In this document: in pieces, positions 55,824 through 64,000 of the stretch
Position numbering within the stretch: the stretch's first letter is position 1
How the letters are laid out: each line of letters starts with the position of its first letter
Source: Pedobacter sp. MC2016-14
GTDB lineage: Bacteria > Bacteroidota > Bacteroidia > Sphingobacteriales > Sphingobacteriaceae
Direction of reading: 5' to 3'
DNA length: 64,000 nt
Assembly (NCBI RefSeq): GCF_020991475.1
Contig: NZ_JAJMPA010000001.1
Coordinates: 868,001-932,000 of the forward strand
Translations under genes and position numbers: made by a program
Notes under the pieces: model-generated
Seen by the model: the letters and a program-made list of their open reading frames with translations, nothing else
Database searches by the model: none
What the model was told of the DNA's origin: nothing

Positions 55824-56197
55824 AAACTATAAAATTTTTAATCTTAGGAGCTATATTAACATCAGTAATATATTTCATCTATGACAATTTTTTTTCTAAA
55901 GGCATGCTGGTGGGAGAGTACGTGAATAAGAATTATGACTATGAGCCTTTTCTACCAGAAATTCCGTACGAACAAGATACTTTGAGGTTATTTGAAAATA
56001 ACAAATTTAGAAGTCATTTTTGGGGCAAAGGGACTTATAAGATTTTTTACACGCTTGTAGGAACCGAAATTGAATTATATTATAAATATGAATTTGGGGA
56101 GGCCGTTTTTAGAGGTTCATTAACTAGATGTTTTTTTGGAGAGCCAAAATTGCTCTTAGATCCTGATCGAAATCATTACTTAGAAAAAAGAAAGTGA
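55820..56197 (+). CDS. Small membrane-anchored protein, candidate immunity protein of the RHS tail
   Basis: 125 residues with an N-terminal hydrophobic anchor (about 5-23) followed by GMLVGEYVNKNYDYEPF and the repeated-strand part DTLRLFENNKFRSHFWGKGTYKI. It overlaps the RHS gene stop by four bases (ATGA), the usual layout of a toxin followed by its immunity gene. In my memory, similar proteins follow RHS genes in other Bacteroidota. The role as immunity protein is inference. Confidence 0.7.
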   Translation: MKTIKFLILGAILTSVIYFIYDNFFSKGMLVGEYVNKNYDYEPFLPEIPYEQDTLRLFENNKFRSHFWGKGTYKIFYTLVGTEIELYYKYEFGEAVFRGSLTRCFFGEPKLLLDPDRNHYLEKRK

Positions 56198-56261
56198 TTT
56201 TATTATATGGCTATAGATGAACCGAAATTCAAATGTTTTGAGTTAAGAGATAAATTTCTTT

Positions 56262-56618
56262 AATTATATTTATTGCCGCATTACCAAGTTCTACTTTAAG
56301 TGGGACGATGGAACCGGCGGTATTGTGAAAGTTCCAATTATTTTAGGTCACTGTTATTAAACTAATCAGTTTATCACTAAATCTGCTTCTTGATTTAGAA
56401 ACGAATAGGCCATTAATACTATACATGGGAGTTTCAAAGAAAGAGGATATGATTTGTTGAAATGAACCATTTATAAGCTTCTGAGTGACGATTATAGATG
56501 TGGGGGTGGCGCTCTGAATGTTGATGTTACTACATGGATAGGTCCCGCCTACAGACTTCCGGGAGAAGGCCTGACAGAACGATATGTTAATACAATGAAT
56601 TGGCATGGAGGATATTGA
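56262..56618 (+). pseudogene. Decayed second toxin tail
   Basis: One reading frame runs from about 56262 to the TGA at 56616-56618, interrupted by in-frame stops at 56358, 56394, 56406 and 56463. It begins with the protein-like RITKFYFKWDDGTGGIVKV. The best-preserved part is the last 50 codons, with DVTTWIGPAYRLPGEGLTER near the end and NWHGGY at the terminus. It ends one base before the ATG of the next intact gene. The pattern is that of an orphan toxin C-terminus left behind after replacement of the RHS tail. Neither toxin nor origin can be named. Confidence 0.5.
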
Positions 56619-56619
56619 T

Positions 56620-57039
56620 ATGAATTTAAAATATAAAGTTAAAGAGACCCTTGAGGTACGATTTGAGGTTTTGGAAGGGAAAATAGATACTTATTTGAAT
56701 AATAACTCTTACAGGATTACCGAAAGGGGCCAAGGGTATATTATCTTTGCAGAAGATGAATTCAGTGACAGAAGCAAATCCAGATACGATTTTCATAAAA
56801 GGATTGGAGAAGGTAAATTTGTTTTTAAATATTTAACAGATGAGGAAACAAGTGTAGAGCTAATTTATCTCACATCGCTTTCTTACTACATGTTTCTTGT
56901 ACTGTCGCTATCTGCATTTGGCATTTACTTGAATACTATAATTATGCCCATAGTCATGTCAACCGCCTTGACATTGCCTTTCATATTAAAATTTTTTTAT
57001 CTGAATGAACATGTGTTCGATGAAATTATGGACTCTTGA
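56620..57039 (+). CDS. Orphan immunity-like membrane protein
   Basis: 139 residues. A soluble N-terminal half (MNLKYKVKETLEVRFEV, then GQGYIIFAEDEFSDRSKSR) is followed by two membrane helices (about 84-105 and 108-124). A GGAGG sequence 9 nt upstream supports the ATG at 56620 over another five codons earlier. It directly follows a decayed toxin tail by one base, as immunity genes follow their toxins. The frame is intact although its toxin is broken, as seen when immunity is kept against neighbours. No family recognised. Confidence 0.6.
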   Translation: MNLKYKVKETLEVRFEVLEGKIDTYLNNNSYRITERGQGYIIFAEDEFSDRSKSRYDFHKRIGEGKFVFKYLTDEETSVELIYLTSLSYYMFLVLSLSAFGIYLNTIIMPIVMSTALTLPFILKFFYLNEHVFDEIMDS

Positions 57040-57217
57040 CTTTAACCAGTTGAATTTTGGTTACATAAACCCGAGCTATTCTGTTTATGAGAATGAGCAG
57101 AAACCTTAGCAACTCAATTTCTGCTATTGGGGGATAGCTAATATCTTTGTATCTTTTTGACGTTTATCTATATTTTTCAACTACAAAAATCAATTAGGGA
57201 AATCTTATTCAGGTAAA

Positions 57218-57701
57218 ATGAAATCTAAAGGAATTATTATTTGTATCGTTGTTCTCATAATCTTAGTATTTGCCTTTTTAGGAAGCTTTCGGTGCGGGCA
57301 ATTATGGATATGCCCAAAAATATGAGTTCAATATAAATAGTGCTCATCTAATCAAAGCAGTTACAGCTTTAAAGACTGCAAATCCAGTATTTAATCCCCC
57401 TTCCAGTATGAATGAACCCGATAGCCTTGATGCATTAACTAATCATTATAATGTTGTGATTTATTCAAAGACACTGGATTGTTGTTTTTCTTTTTTATAG
57501 AAAATAATTCTAAGAAAGCCACTATTTTTTTTGGTTGCTGTTAATAAAGGATCTGATTATAGAGGGTGGAGAACAATTAATCATGAATTAAATAGAGAAG
57601 ACAATATGAATGCGAAAAAAAAATTTGAACAGGACATATTGAATAAACTTAATTTAAAGTACGAAAATGCATGGAATAGCATGTTCATATTTTGGAAGTA
57701 A
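57218..57701 (+). pseudogene. Frameshifted immunity-like lipoprotein or membrane-protein gene
   Basis: The gene begins with an intact hydrophobic anchor (GIIICIVVLIILVFAFLGSF). A frameshift near 57285 leads to a second frame with KYEFNINSAHLIKAVTALK and NEPDSLDALTNHYNVVIYS, broken by TAG at 57498. After T runs at 57485-57496 and 57525-57532 the same frame resumes with AVNKGSDYRGWRTINHEL and ends KYENAWNSMFIFWK. The YEFN..LIKA..K..NP and W..IN patterns resemble small Bacteroidota proteins found near RHS genes. Frameshifts in homopolymers could also be sequencing errors. Confidence 0.6.
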
Positions 57702-58057
57702 TTAGATGTTATTTTAGGTTACTGCTACTTGCTTATGAATTACCAGAAATGAATTTTATCAGAATATTAAATTAATGAATATTCTGGGACTTGAAGCTAA
57801 AATCTATTCTTTAAATACACACGAATAATTTCAGTGCACATATCCTCAGTTTTAAAATGTTGTGTTTTTGTATCTGATATGTACACGCTAGGCCAATATT
57901 TATTTCCAAAACACCAATTGCTTTATCCGATATTCATTTGTATCTTGCTAGGGTCATTTTCAGACTAACCCGGAATGAATAAACAGCCTTGTTGGCTTAT
58001 AAAACCCAACATTTCTAATCATCTCCTTGCCGCTGAAAAGAGCTAAAACGCTAAGGA
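57702..58057. other. Gene-free stretch between toxin locus and secretion operon
   Basis: About 355 bp with no supportable gene and no clear promoter. A 20-bp piece near 57711 (TTATTTTAGGTTACTG) resembles one near 56340 in the decayed toxin tail, possibly another remnant. The leader of the pseudopilus operon must lie in the right part. Confidence 0.4.
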
Positions 58058-58477
58058 ATGAAAAAAAACTTACTTACCCGCAAGGTTAAGGCTTACACGC
58101 TTACTGAAATACTGGTGGTACTCGTAATCATCGGAATTCTTGTTTTACTCGCTTTGCCAAACCTGCTCCCCTTAATTACCAAGGCCAAAAGTACAGAGGC
58201 CAAAGTACAACTGGAACACCTCTCTACGCTTGAAAAAAGCTTTTTCTACGAAAAATCGAAGTACAGTGCAGACCTGAATGAGATCGGGTTTATCCAGGAA
58301 AAGCTGACTACTGACGGAAAAGACGGCAGGGCCAATTACAGAATTCAAATTGTAAGCGCCAACAATACAGCCTTCCTTGCCCGCGCTACAGCCGTCGCAG
58401 ATTTTGATGGTGACGGTACCTTTAACGTCTGGGAAATTGATCAGGACAAAAATCTCAAAGAAGTAACACCAGATTAA
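58058..58477 (+). CDS. Type II secretion/type IV pilus-like major pseudopilin
   Basis: 139 residues with a class III leader: KVKA-YTLTEILVVLVIIGIL, cleaved after A12, with the essential glutamate at +5 (E17). The -1 residue is alanine instead of the usual glycine. A hydrophobic helix follows (about 18-38) with the AKS..A.....L......FF pattern of GspG/PilA, then a small globular domain with DFDGDGTFNVWEID near the C-terminus, which looks like a calcium-binding loop as in GspG. It is first in the operon, one base before the prepilin peptidase gene. Confidence 0.9.
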   Translation: MKKNLLTRKVKAYTLTEILVVLVIIGILVLLALPNLLPLITKAKSTEAKVQLEHLSTLEKSFFYEKSKYSADLNEIGFIQEKLTTDGKDGRANYRIQIVSANNTAFLARATAVADFDGDGTFNVWEIDQDKNLKEVTPD

Positions 58478-58478
58478 C

Positions 58479-59000
58479 ATGCTCTTCCTTGAAATTATCG
58501 TTCTCTTCTTCCTGGTGTTCATTTGCTACCAGGATTTCCGGTTTCGGGCCGTTTATTGGATTTGTTTCCCTGTATTGGGTGCACTTTTGCTTTTCCTGAA
58601 ATATCAAAAAGCTGGTGCAGAGGATTCGCTCTGGCACTCAATAATCGGCCTTTCTTTTTTCGGCTTACAGTTGCTCTTGTTATGGGCCTATTTCTCCCTG
58701 AAACATAAAAAACCTGTAGACCTTACAGCCGCACATTTGGGTTGGGGCGATGTATTGTTCCTTGCTATTCTGCCTTTTTACCTTTCGCCGGTCAACTACA
58801 TTGCTTTTTACATGGGCAGTTTAGTCCTGGTGCTGTTGTACGTAGCCGGAACGAGGTTAATGCAACAAGCTGAAAAACCCGCAAACCCGCACATTCCATT
58901 GGCTGGCTTACAAGCCATCATATTGGCTGCCGTGCTGCTGCTTTCTATTTTCATCCCTCAAATTAAACTTTATAACGATGCCTGGCTATACGGATTTTAA
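58479..59000 (+). CDS. Prepilin peptidase (A24 family), short form
   Basis: This 173-residue integral membrane aspartic protease lacks the N-terminal cytosolic zinc/methylase domain. The two catalytic aspartates are D19 (CYQDFRFR) and D91 in GWGD, matching the family's GxGD motif. About six membrane helices are predicted. It should cleave the leader of the pseudopilin encoded just before it. The 3' end overlaps the ATPase gene by 23 bp. Confidence 0.88.
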   Translation: MLFLEIIVLFFLVFICYQDFRFRAVYWICFPVLGALLLFLKYQKAGAEDSLWHSIIGLSFFGLQLLLLWAYFSLKHKKPVDLTAAHLGWGDVLFLAILPFYLSPVNYIAFYMGSLVLVLLYVAGTRLMQQAEKPANPHIPLAGLQAIILAAVLLLSIFIPQIKLYNDAWLYGF

Positions 59001-60405
59001 CACAGATGCCCTCCATGCCATTAGCAGGGAACAAGCCTGGCATTACCGCATTTTGCCAAAGGCAAGTGCAGGAGCTGAGCTCACCCTTTGCTGCGATGAG
59101 GAGGTACAGCCTATGTTGCTTAAAGATGAGTTGGAAGTAGTACTGGGTAAAAATATCATCTTAGAACAGTTGCCAGCCGCTACCATCAGTCTGCTGCTGC
59201 ACAAACATTACCAAAAGGAAAACGGGCAGCACCAATTCCAAAAAATGGTATCGGCCATGGAGGGTGATGGTTTCCTGAACGACTTGATCCGGGAGGCCAG
59301 GAGCTTAAAAAGTAGTGATATCCACATTGAAATATATGAGGAGAAGTGCAGGGTTCGGATCCGGATTGACGGCATGATGGTGGAAAGGTATATCCTTAAA
59401 AAATCTGAATACCCGGCGCTGATCAATAAAATTAAAATCATGTCTAACCTGGACATCGCAGAGAAGCGCTTGCCCCAGGATGGAAGGATCAATTTTAAAA
59501 ATGGAGAGGAAGCTTTCGACATCCGTGTTTCGGTATTGCCTACCCTGCATGGCGAAAAGGTGGTGCTGAGGCTGCTCAACAACAATGCGGCGAACATAGA
59601 TCTGCAGCATGTAGGCTTTTCTGATTTTGACTTATCCAATTACCTGCAAGGGGTAAAACGGCCAAATGGCATTATCCTGATTAGCGGACCTACGGGATCT
59701 GGTAAAACCACTACTTTGTACGCCACCCTAAAATACCTGAATAAAGAAACCCGTAATATTTTAACCATTGAAGACCCGATTGAATATACCCTTCAGGGCA
59801 TTAACCAGGTGCAGCTGAAGGAAAGTATCGGGCTTACTTTTGCTTCTGCACTGCGGACTTTTTTGCGCCAGGATCCTGATGTAATTATGGTAGGGGAGAT
59901 TCGTGATCCTGAAACAGCGAATATGGCCATCAGGGCAGCTTTAACTGGTCACCTGGTGCTTTCTACTGTCCATACCAACTCTGCATGGGGCACCGTGTCC
60001 CGTTTGATGGATATGGGTATTCCCGCTTTTTTAGTCGCTAATACGCTCAATACTACTGTTGCGCAGCGACTGATCCGCCTGCTTTGTAAACACTGCAAAG
60101 AAGAAGCCGATTTTGAGGATTCAGCCTATCCCAAACAGTTCAAACCTTTTGCCCCTGTTAGCAAACACTTTGTAGCCAAAGGTTGCGAGCAGTGTTATTA
60201 TACGGGTTACAGTGGCAGGAAGGCTGTTTACGAGGTGATTCCGCTGGACCATGAGCTGACTATGGAAGCCAAACAGGGCAATTTATACATTAACCCGCTG
60301 CTGGCAGAAAGGGGCATTAAAACGCTTGGCGAAAATGCTTTCGCACTTTTTGCTGCGGGACAAACTACACTTGAAGAAATCTATCCACTCTTATTTACCA
60401 ATTGA
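58978..60405 (+). CDS. GspE/PulE-type secretion ATPase
   Basis: 475 residues: N1E-like domain at the start, then the secretion ATPase fold with Walker A GPTGSGKTTT near 237-246, Asp box EDPIEYTLQGINQVQ near 263, Walker B RQDPDVIMVGEIRDPETA near 300 and His box LTGHLVLSTVHTN near 322. The zinc tetracysteine CKHC near 371 and CEQC near 403 is intact, typical of GspE/PilB rather than PilT. It powers assembly of the pseudopilus. It overlaps the upstream peptidase gene and the downstream secretin gene. Confidence 0.95.
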   Translation: MPGYTDFNTDALHAISREQAWHYRILPKASAGAELTLCCDEEVQPMLLKDELEVVLGKNIILEQLPAATISLLLHKHYQKENGQHQFQKMVSAMEGDGFLNDLIREARSLKSSDIHIEIYEEKCRVRIRIDGMMVERYILKKSEYPALINKIKIMSNLDIAEKRLPQDGRINFKNGEEAFDIRVSVLPTLHGEKVVLRLLNNNAANIDLQHVGFSDFDLSNYLQGVKRPNGIILISGPTGSGKTTTLYATLKYLNKETRNILTIEDPIEYTLQGINQVQLKESIGLTFASALRTFLRQDPDVIMVGEIRDPETANMAIRAALTGHLVLSTVHTNSAWGTVSRLMDMGIPAFLVANTLNTTVAQRLIRLLCKHCKEEADFEDSAYPKQFKPFAPVSKHFVAKGCEQCYYTGYSGRKAVYEVIPLDHELTMEAKQGNLYINPLLAERGIKTLGENAFALFAAGQTTLEEIYPLLFTN

Positions 60406-62369
60406 TGAGGAAACTATTACCTATTGTTTATGGGACTAAAAAACTGCTTTGCTGCATCCTGCTTTTAGCATTGGGTATGAGCGGCAGTTATGCCCAAACG
60501 CCAACCAATACGCCGGCTGCAGAGCGGGTTAGATTGGTGCAGGAAAGGTTAAACAACCTGGCCATTACTGTTCCCGGCCTGAACCAAAAGGTGCAGATGA
60601 ACGTCTCGGGCGTATCTGCCCAGGAGTTTCTGCGGGCACTGGCACAGGCCAACAACCTGAACATTAACATCGACCCCCAGCTTACTTTTAAGGTATTCAA
60701 TAACTTTACCAATGAAACGGCATTGAACGTACTGGTATTTTTGGCTAAAGAGTATGGGCTAGACATCAATTTAATTGGTTCTATTATGTCGGTCACCAAA
60801 GTTGCGGAACCCCGGATAATTATTCCTTTGAGAGAGATTAAAGCCAAATACAATGCGCAAAACAATACGCTTAGCGTAGAGCTGAACAACGATACCCTTG
60901 CACAGGTGGCCAGAAAAATTACCCAGGTTTCTGGTAAAAACGTAGTGGTGCCGGGTAACCTGCTGCTTAGAAAGGTAACGGCCTTTTTGGCGGATGCGCC
61001 TTTTGAAACTGCGCTGGAGAAACTGGCCTATGCCAATGACCTTAAAATGGTGAAGACGAGCGACAATGTTTACCTGTTTCAGGCTCTGGGCGAAGGGGAA
61101 GAGCTGTACATCAACAGTGAACGTAATACTGCGGTAAAAAGAAATTTGAAGCCTGTAAACGCTGGTGCCGGCGGCGCTAATTTCAGCATGCAAAGCAGAA
61201 CGCTGCAGGGTAAAAAACTGCTGAGCCTGGATGCACTCAATGTGCCGATCAATGATGTGGTGAAACAGGCGGCACAGGAAACCAATGCCAGTTATTTTTT
61301 ATATTCTGATTTAAAGGGCAGCATTACCATCAGGGTAAACGACATCACTTACGACAATTTACTGGCCGCTGTTTTTCAGGGTACTGACTTTACCTTTAGA
61401 CAAGAAAACGGAGTGTATTTAATTGGGGACCGTCGTTTGGAGGGTCTTCGGGCACACAAACTGGTACACCTGCAAAACCGTTCGCTGGATACCATTCAAA
61501 CGATGATTCCACAGGAATGGAAACGGGGTGTGGAGATTAAAGAATTCAGGGAGCAGAATACGATATTGCTATCGGGCGCTGGTCCGCAGATTACAGAAAT
61601 TGAAGCTTACATCAGGGAGCTGGATAAAATGGTACCGATGATTTTAATTGAGGTAACCATGATAGACATCAGAAAGGGAAAAGCCGTGAAAACGGGGATT
61701 TCGGCAGGGGTGTCTGACAGTATTCAAACAGGGGGAACGGTATTCCCCGGCTTGGATTATACATTTGGTTCCAAGTCCATCAACAACCTGCTTGCGCGCC
61801 TGGGTAGGAACAGTTCGCTTAACCTGGGTAGGGTAACCCCCAACTTTTACGTGAGTTTGAGTGCGCTGGAAAACAACAGCAATGTTGAAGTCCGCTCGGT
61901 GCCCAAACTCAGCACCTTAAACGGGCATGTAGCCAACCTGAGCATCGGGAGCAAAAGGTATTACAGTACCAGAACGCAGAATGTGATTCCTTCATTAACC
62001 ACGCAAACGGTAGTTACGGAACAGTTTACAGCCGTAGATGCCAACCTGGATATCAATATCCGGCCCGTGGTTTCCGGGGATGACCAGGTGACGCTGACCG
62101 TGAAAGTAGCGATTACTGATTTTATTGGCGATCCGCCTCTGAATGCACCGCCTCCAACCTCTACCAGTAAGTTTGAATCTATTGTGAGGGCAAAAAATGA
62201 GGACATGATTGTGCTGGGCGGGATAGAGCGTACAGAGAGCAGCGAAAGTGGTTCTGGAGTGCCTGTTTTATCGCGCATCCCTATTTTAAAATGGCTGTTT
62301 AGCAGCAGGACTAAATCCAACAATAAGGTAGTTACCGTGGTATTTATTAAACCCACCATCATTTATTAA
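60402..62369 (+). CDS. Secretin (GspD/PilQ-like outer-membrane channel)
   Basis: 655 residues with a signal peptide (about 1-32, GSYAQ). Several secretin N-type domains lie between about 60 and 410 (VSAQEFLRALAQANNLNINID, LVHLQNRSLDTIQTMIP). The secretin C-domain follows at about 415-655, with PMILIEVTMIDIRKGKAVKTG, VRSVPKLSTLNGHVANLSIG and the ending GGIERTESSESGSGVPVLSRIPILKWLFSS. It forms the outer-membrane pore of the secretion or pilus system. Start overlaps the ATPase gene by four bases. Confidence 0.92.
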   Translation: MMRKLLPIVYGTKKLLCCILLLALGMSGSYAQTPTNTPAAERVRLVQERLNNLAITVPGLNQKVQMNVSGVSAQEFLRALAQANNLNINIDPQLTFKVFNNFTNETALNVLVFLAKEYGLDINLIGSIMSVTKVAEPRIIIPLREIKAKYNAQNNTLSVELNNDTLAQVARKITQVSGKNVVVPGNLLLRKVTAFLADAPFETALEKLAYANDLKMVKTSDNVYLFQALGEGEELYINSERNTAVKRNLKPVNAGAGGANFSMQSRTLQGKKLLSLDALNVPINDVVKQAAQETNASYFLYSDLKGSITIRVNDITYDNLLAAVFQGTDFTFRQENGVYLIGDRRLEGLRAHKLVHLQNRSLDTIQTMIPQEWKRGVEIKEFREQNTILLSGAGPQITEIEAYIRELDKMVPMILIEVTMIDIRKGKAVKTGISAGVSDSIQTGGTVFPGLDYTFGSKSINNLLARLGRNSSLNLGRVTPNFYVSLSALENNSNVEVRSVPKLSTLNGHVANLSIGSKRYYSTRTQNVIPSLTTQTVVTEQFTAVDANLDINIRPVVSGDDQVTLTVKVAITDFIGDPPLNAPPPTSTSKFESIVRAKNEDMIVLGGIERTESSESGSGVPVLSRIPILKWLFSSRTKSNNKVVTVVFIKPTIIY

Positions 62370-62371
62370 TT

Positions 62372-63589
62372 ATGGCATTTAGCTGGAAGGGACAAAAGGG
62401 ATTGAGTGGCTGCGCAGGAGCCGAGGTTTTCATCAAAGCGGATGGAACTTTTGAGCTGCGCTTGTTGCACATTTCTTTACAGGCTTCGCAGCTTTTGGTA
62501 GAAAGTAAAAAGGAATATACCGTTAGTCTGGACAAAATACTTCCAGAGGAATTGAAAGCGCCGCTTGCCATTACCCTGACGGGAAGAGGGGTGCTGATTA
62601 AAAAAACCGGCAAACTGGATTTGCTCAGTGAGCAGAACCTGCAGCATTTGTTCCCCAATTTAAAACTGGCGGAATTTTATGTGCAGCATTTTGTTTCCGG
62701 GGGCACATCTTATGTGGCCATTGTGCGCAGGGAAGTTGCCGATGCGATTTTGAAAGCTTTTAAAAAGCAGGGTGCAACGGTGATGCTGATGAGCCTGGGG
62801 CCTTTTGTGGCGGATCAGGTACTGCCACAGCTGAATAGCTACAATGGAAACCTGAATTTTGACGGTCACCAGGTTAGCCTTAACCAGGAAAAGGAATGGC
62901 AGGATTATACGTATACACCAGGCTTAAATGCGGGCTTTACGCTAAAAATAGACATTGAGGTAATGCCAGAACAGTTTATTTTGGCTTATGCCACCGCTTT
63001 TCAGTTGTTGCTGCACGAGCGGCTTGAGCTGATAGAAGTAGAAACCGAGGGATTGGCGGAACAGCTGGCAGAATATACCGCAAAGCTGAAGTTTAAACGA
63101 AACAGCATGCTGGTACTGGGGGGTATTTTTGTGCTCCTGCTCCTAAATTTTTTAGTGTTTAGCCATTACAATGCCGCCAACGAGGAAATGGCCGGAAGGG
63201 CAGGGCAACAAACCAGCGTTACGGTAAACAAGGAAAAGATGGAAGCAGATGTGAAAGAGAAAGAGGCTATGGTTAAAAACCTGGGCTGGAATAAGGGACT
63301 GCCCTATGCTTATCTCTGCGATCAGCTGGGCCAAACCGTTCCGGGAACCATTACCCTGACAGAACTAACGGTAAATAATTTATTGACTACGGGCAGCAGT
63401 TTGCTGAAGGAAAGCCTGGCGGAGCCTTTTACGGTTAGGCTTAAAGGACAGGCAGAGAATGTGTATGTACTGAACGACTGGATGTATGTGTTGAAACAAA
63501 AACCCTGGATAAAAAAGGTGCAGCTGGAAAAATACTTAGCTGATGAGCAGCAGCAGACACAGGTGTTTACTTTAATCTTGAATTTTTAG
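62372..63589 (+). CDS. Inner-membrane assembly platform protein (GspL/PilM-PilN-like)
   Basis: 405 residues. The first 230 are soluble with alternating strands and LLSEQNLQHLFPNLKLAEF, compatible with the actin-like fold of PilM or the GspL cytoplasmic domain. One membrane helix follows (about 250-267, MLVLGGIFVLLLLNFLVF), then a coiled-coil and a ferredoxin-like periplasmic part ending FTLILNF, as in PilN/GspL. It begins 3 bp after the secretin gene and is 3 bp before a GspM-like gene. Assignment rests on topology and position rather than strong motifs. Confidence 0.65.
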   Translation: MAFSWKGQKGLSGCAGAEVFIKADGTFELRLLHISLQASQLLVESKKEYTVSLDKILPEELKAPLAITLTGRGVLIKKTGKLDLLSEQNLQHLFPNLKLAEFYVQHFVSGGTSYVAIVRREVADAILKAFKKQGATVMLMSLGPFVADQVLPQLNSYNGNLNFDGHQVSLNQEKEWQDYTYTPGLNAGFTLKIDIEVMPEQFILAYATAFQLLLHERLELIEVETEGLAEQLAEYTAKLKFKRNSMLVLGGIFVLLLLNFLVFSHYNAANEEMAGRAGQQTSVTVNKEKMEADVKEKEAMVKNLGWNKGLPYAYLCDQLGQTVPGTITLTELTVNNLLTTGSSLLKESLAEPFTVRLKGQAENVYVLNDWMYVLKQKPWIKKVQLEKYLADEQQQTQVFTLILNF

Positions 63590-63591
63590 CG

Positions 63592-64000
63592 ATGTGGAAC
63601 AGGATCAGTTATCAGCAGAAAAACAGGTTCTTGCCATTGATGGCTTTAGCCGGCATTTTGTTGTGCTGGGTACTTGCTTTTAGTAAGACTTTTGATGCCC
63701 TGCGCTTAAACCAGGACCTCACAGAGCAGGAAAGTTTAAGGAACGACATTTCATTTAACCCGGTATATACGCAGCGAAAGCTGACCGCCCTGGAACGTAT
63801 TTTAAAAGCTTACCAGGTTAAAGAGGAGCTTTGGAGCAATACTTTATGGATGAAAGCCTCTGCTGCTGCGGCAAAACAGGGTGCTACCATTGATTATACG
63901 GTGCTGAAAACACAGGAAAGGGATACCACGTTGGCGGGTATGGCGCAAAGCCTGCATTGTTACGGCAGTTTTACCCAGCTGGTAAAAGTGATTGACACGC
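63592..64000 (+). CDS. GspM/PilO-like assembly protein, cut by window edge
   Basis: The open frame from ATG 63592 continues past the window end (136 codons seen). An N-terminal cytoplasmic stretch is followed by one membrane helix (about 15-30, LPLMALAGILLCWVLAF) and then a helical periplasmic region with SFNPVYTQRKLTALERILKAY and a strand-rich part (LHCYGSFTQLVKVI), as in GspM/PilO. It is the sixth gene of the operon and couples closely with the GspL-like gene. Confidence 0.65.
   Translation, partial: MWNRISYQQKNRFLPLMALAGILLCWVLAFSKTFDALRLNQDLTEQESLRNDISFNPVYTQRKLTALERILKAYQVKEELWSNTLWMKASAAAAKQGATIDYTVLKTQERDTTLAGMAQSLHCYGSFTQLVKVIDT

Noticed and set aside
56343..56606. Minus-strand 87-codon frame opposite the decayed toxin tail
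   Set aside because: Composition and context favour the plus-strand remnant; the product has no family features.
56339..57726. Short similarity between TTATTTTAGGTCACTG near 56339 and TTATTTTAGGTTACTG near 57711
   Set aside because: Too short and AT-rich to claim a repeat; may be chance.

Overview
The window reads as chromosome of a Bacteroidota bacterium, most likely Sphingobacteriaceae (Pedobacter-like). The indications are a fused lpxC-fabZ gene, the PorX regulator of type IX secretion, a SusC/SusD locus with an ECF sigma/FecR pair, a DUF6266 gene, and several promoters of the Bacteroidota form TTG-N19-21-TAnnTTTG. No rRNA, tRNA, CRISPR array or insertion sequence was found.

Layout. (1) 1-3907, minus strand: porX, tsaE, alanine dehydrogenase and a NAGPA-type glycosidase cut by the window edge. 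(2) 4014-9980, plus: an HD phosphohydrolase, then the lipid A operon lpxD, lpxC-fabZ, lpxA, an orphan ABC ATPase and efp. (3) 10-16.7 kb: folate and DNA repair genes, a probable copper-handling cluster (HYC_CC_PP, HMA, outer-membrane protein, DUF3347), YceI, a DODA-type dioxygenase and a peroxiredoxin/thioredoxin operon. (4) 16.7-29.4 kb, minus: a polysaccharide utilisation locus with GH92, GH2, SusD, SusC carrying an STN domain, FecR and an ECF sigma factor. This is a full TonB-dependent trans-envelope signalling set, probably for a mannose- and galactose-containing glycan. (5) 29.5-37.4 kb: PEP carboxylase, a GNAT enzyme and a TetR/TolC/HlyD/DHA2 tripartite efflux operon with a 24-bp palindromic operator. 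(6) 37.4-58 kb: an accessory, mostly AT-rich region. (7) 58-64 kb, plus: a tightly packed type II secretion/pseudopilus operon running off the right edge.

Region 6 is the most interesting. Two giant secreted proteins lie in tandem: 1936 aa with a SpvB-like start and DUF5977 repeats, and 2145 aa with three PPC-like repeats, a six-bladed NHL propeller, an RHS core and a roughly 208-residue tail. Before them come a LytTR regulator with a receiver-like domain, a Skp/OmpH-type chaperone and a lipoprotein. After them comes a small membrane-anchored gene that overlaps the RHS gene by ATGA, as immunity genes often do. Further downstream are a decayed second toxin tail with an intact partner gene and a frameshifted immunity-like gene. 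Upstream is a run of small membrane proteins, including a 59-codon gene and a doubtful 40-codon one. The DNA is mosaic: a stretch from about 49.14 to 51.9 kb has core-like composition inside AT-rich flanks, with one boundary inside a small gene and the other inside the RHS gene. I read this as a polymorphic-toxin locus whose parts are exchanged by recombination. The pairing of a SpvB-like and an RHS giant recalls the B/C cocoon of Tc toxins, but that link is inference.
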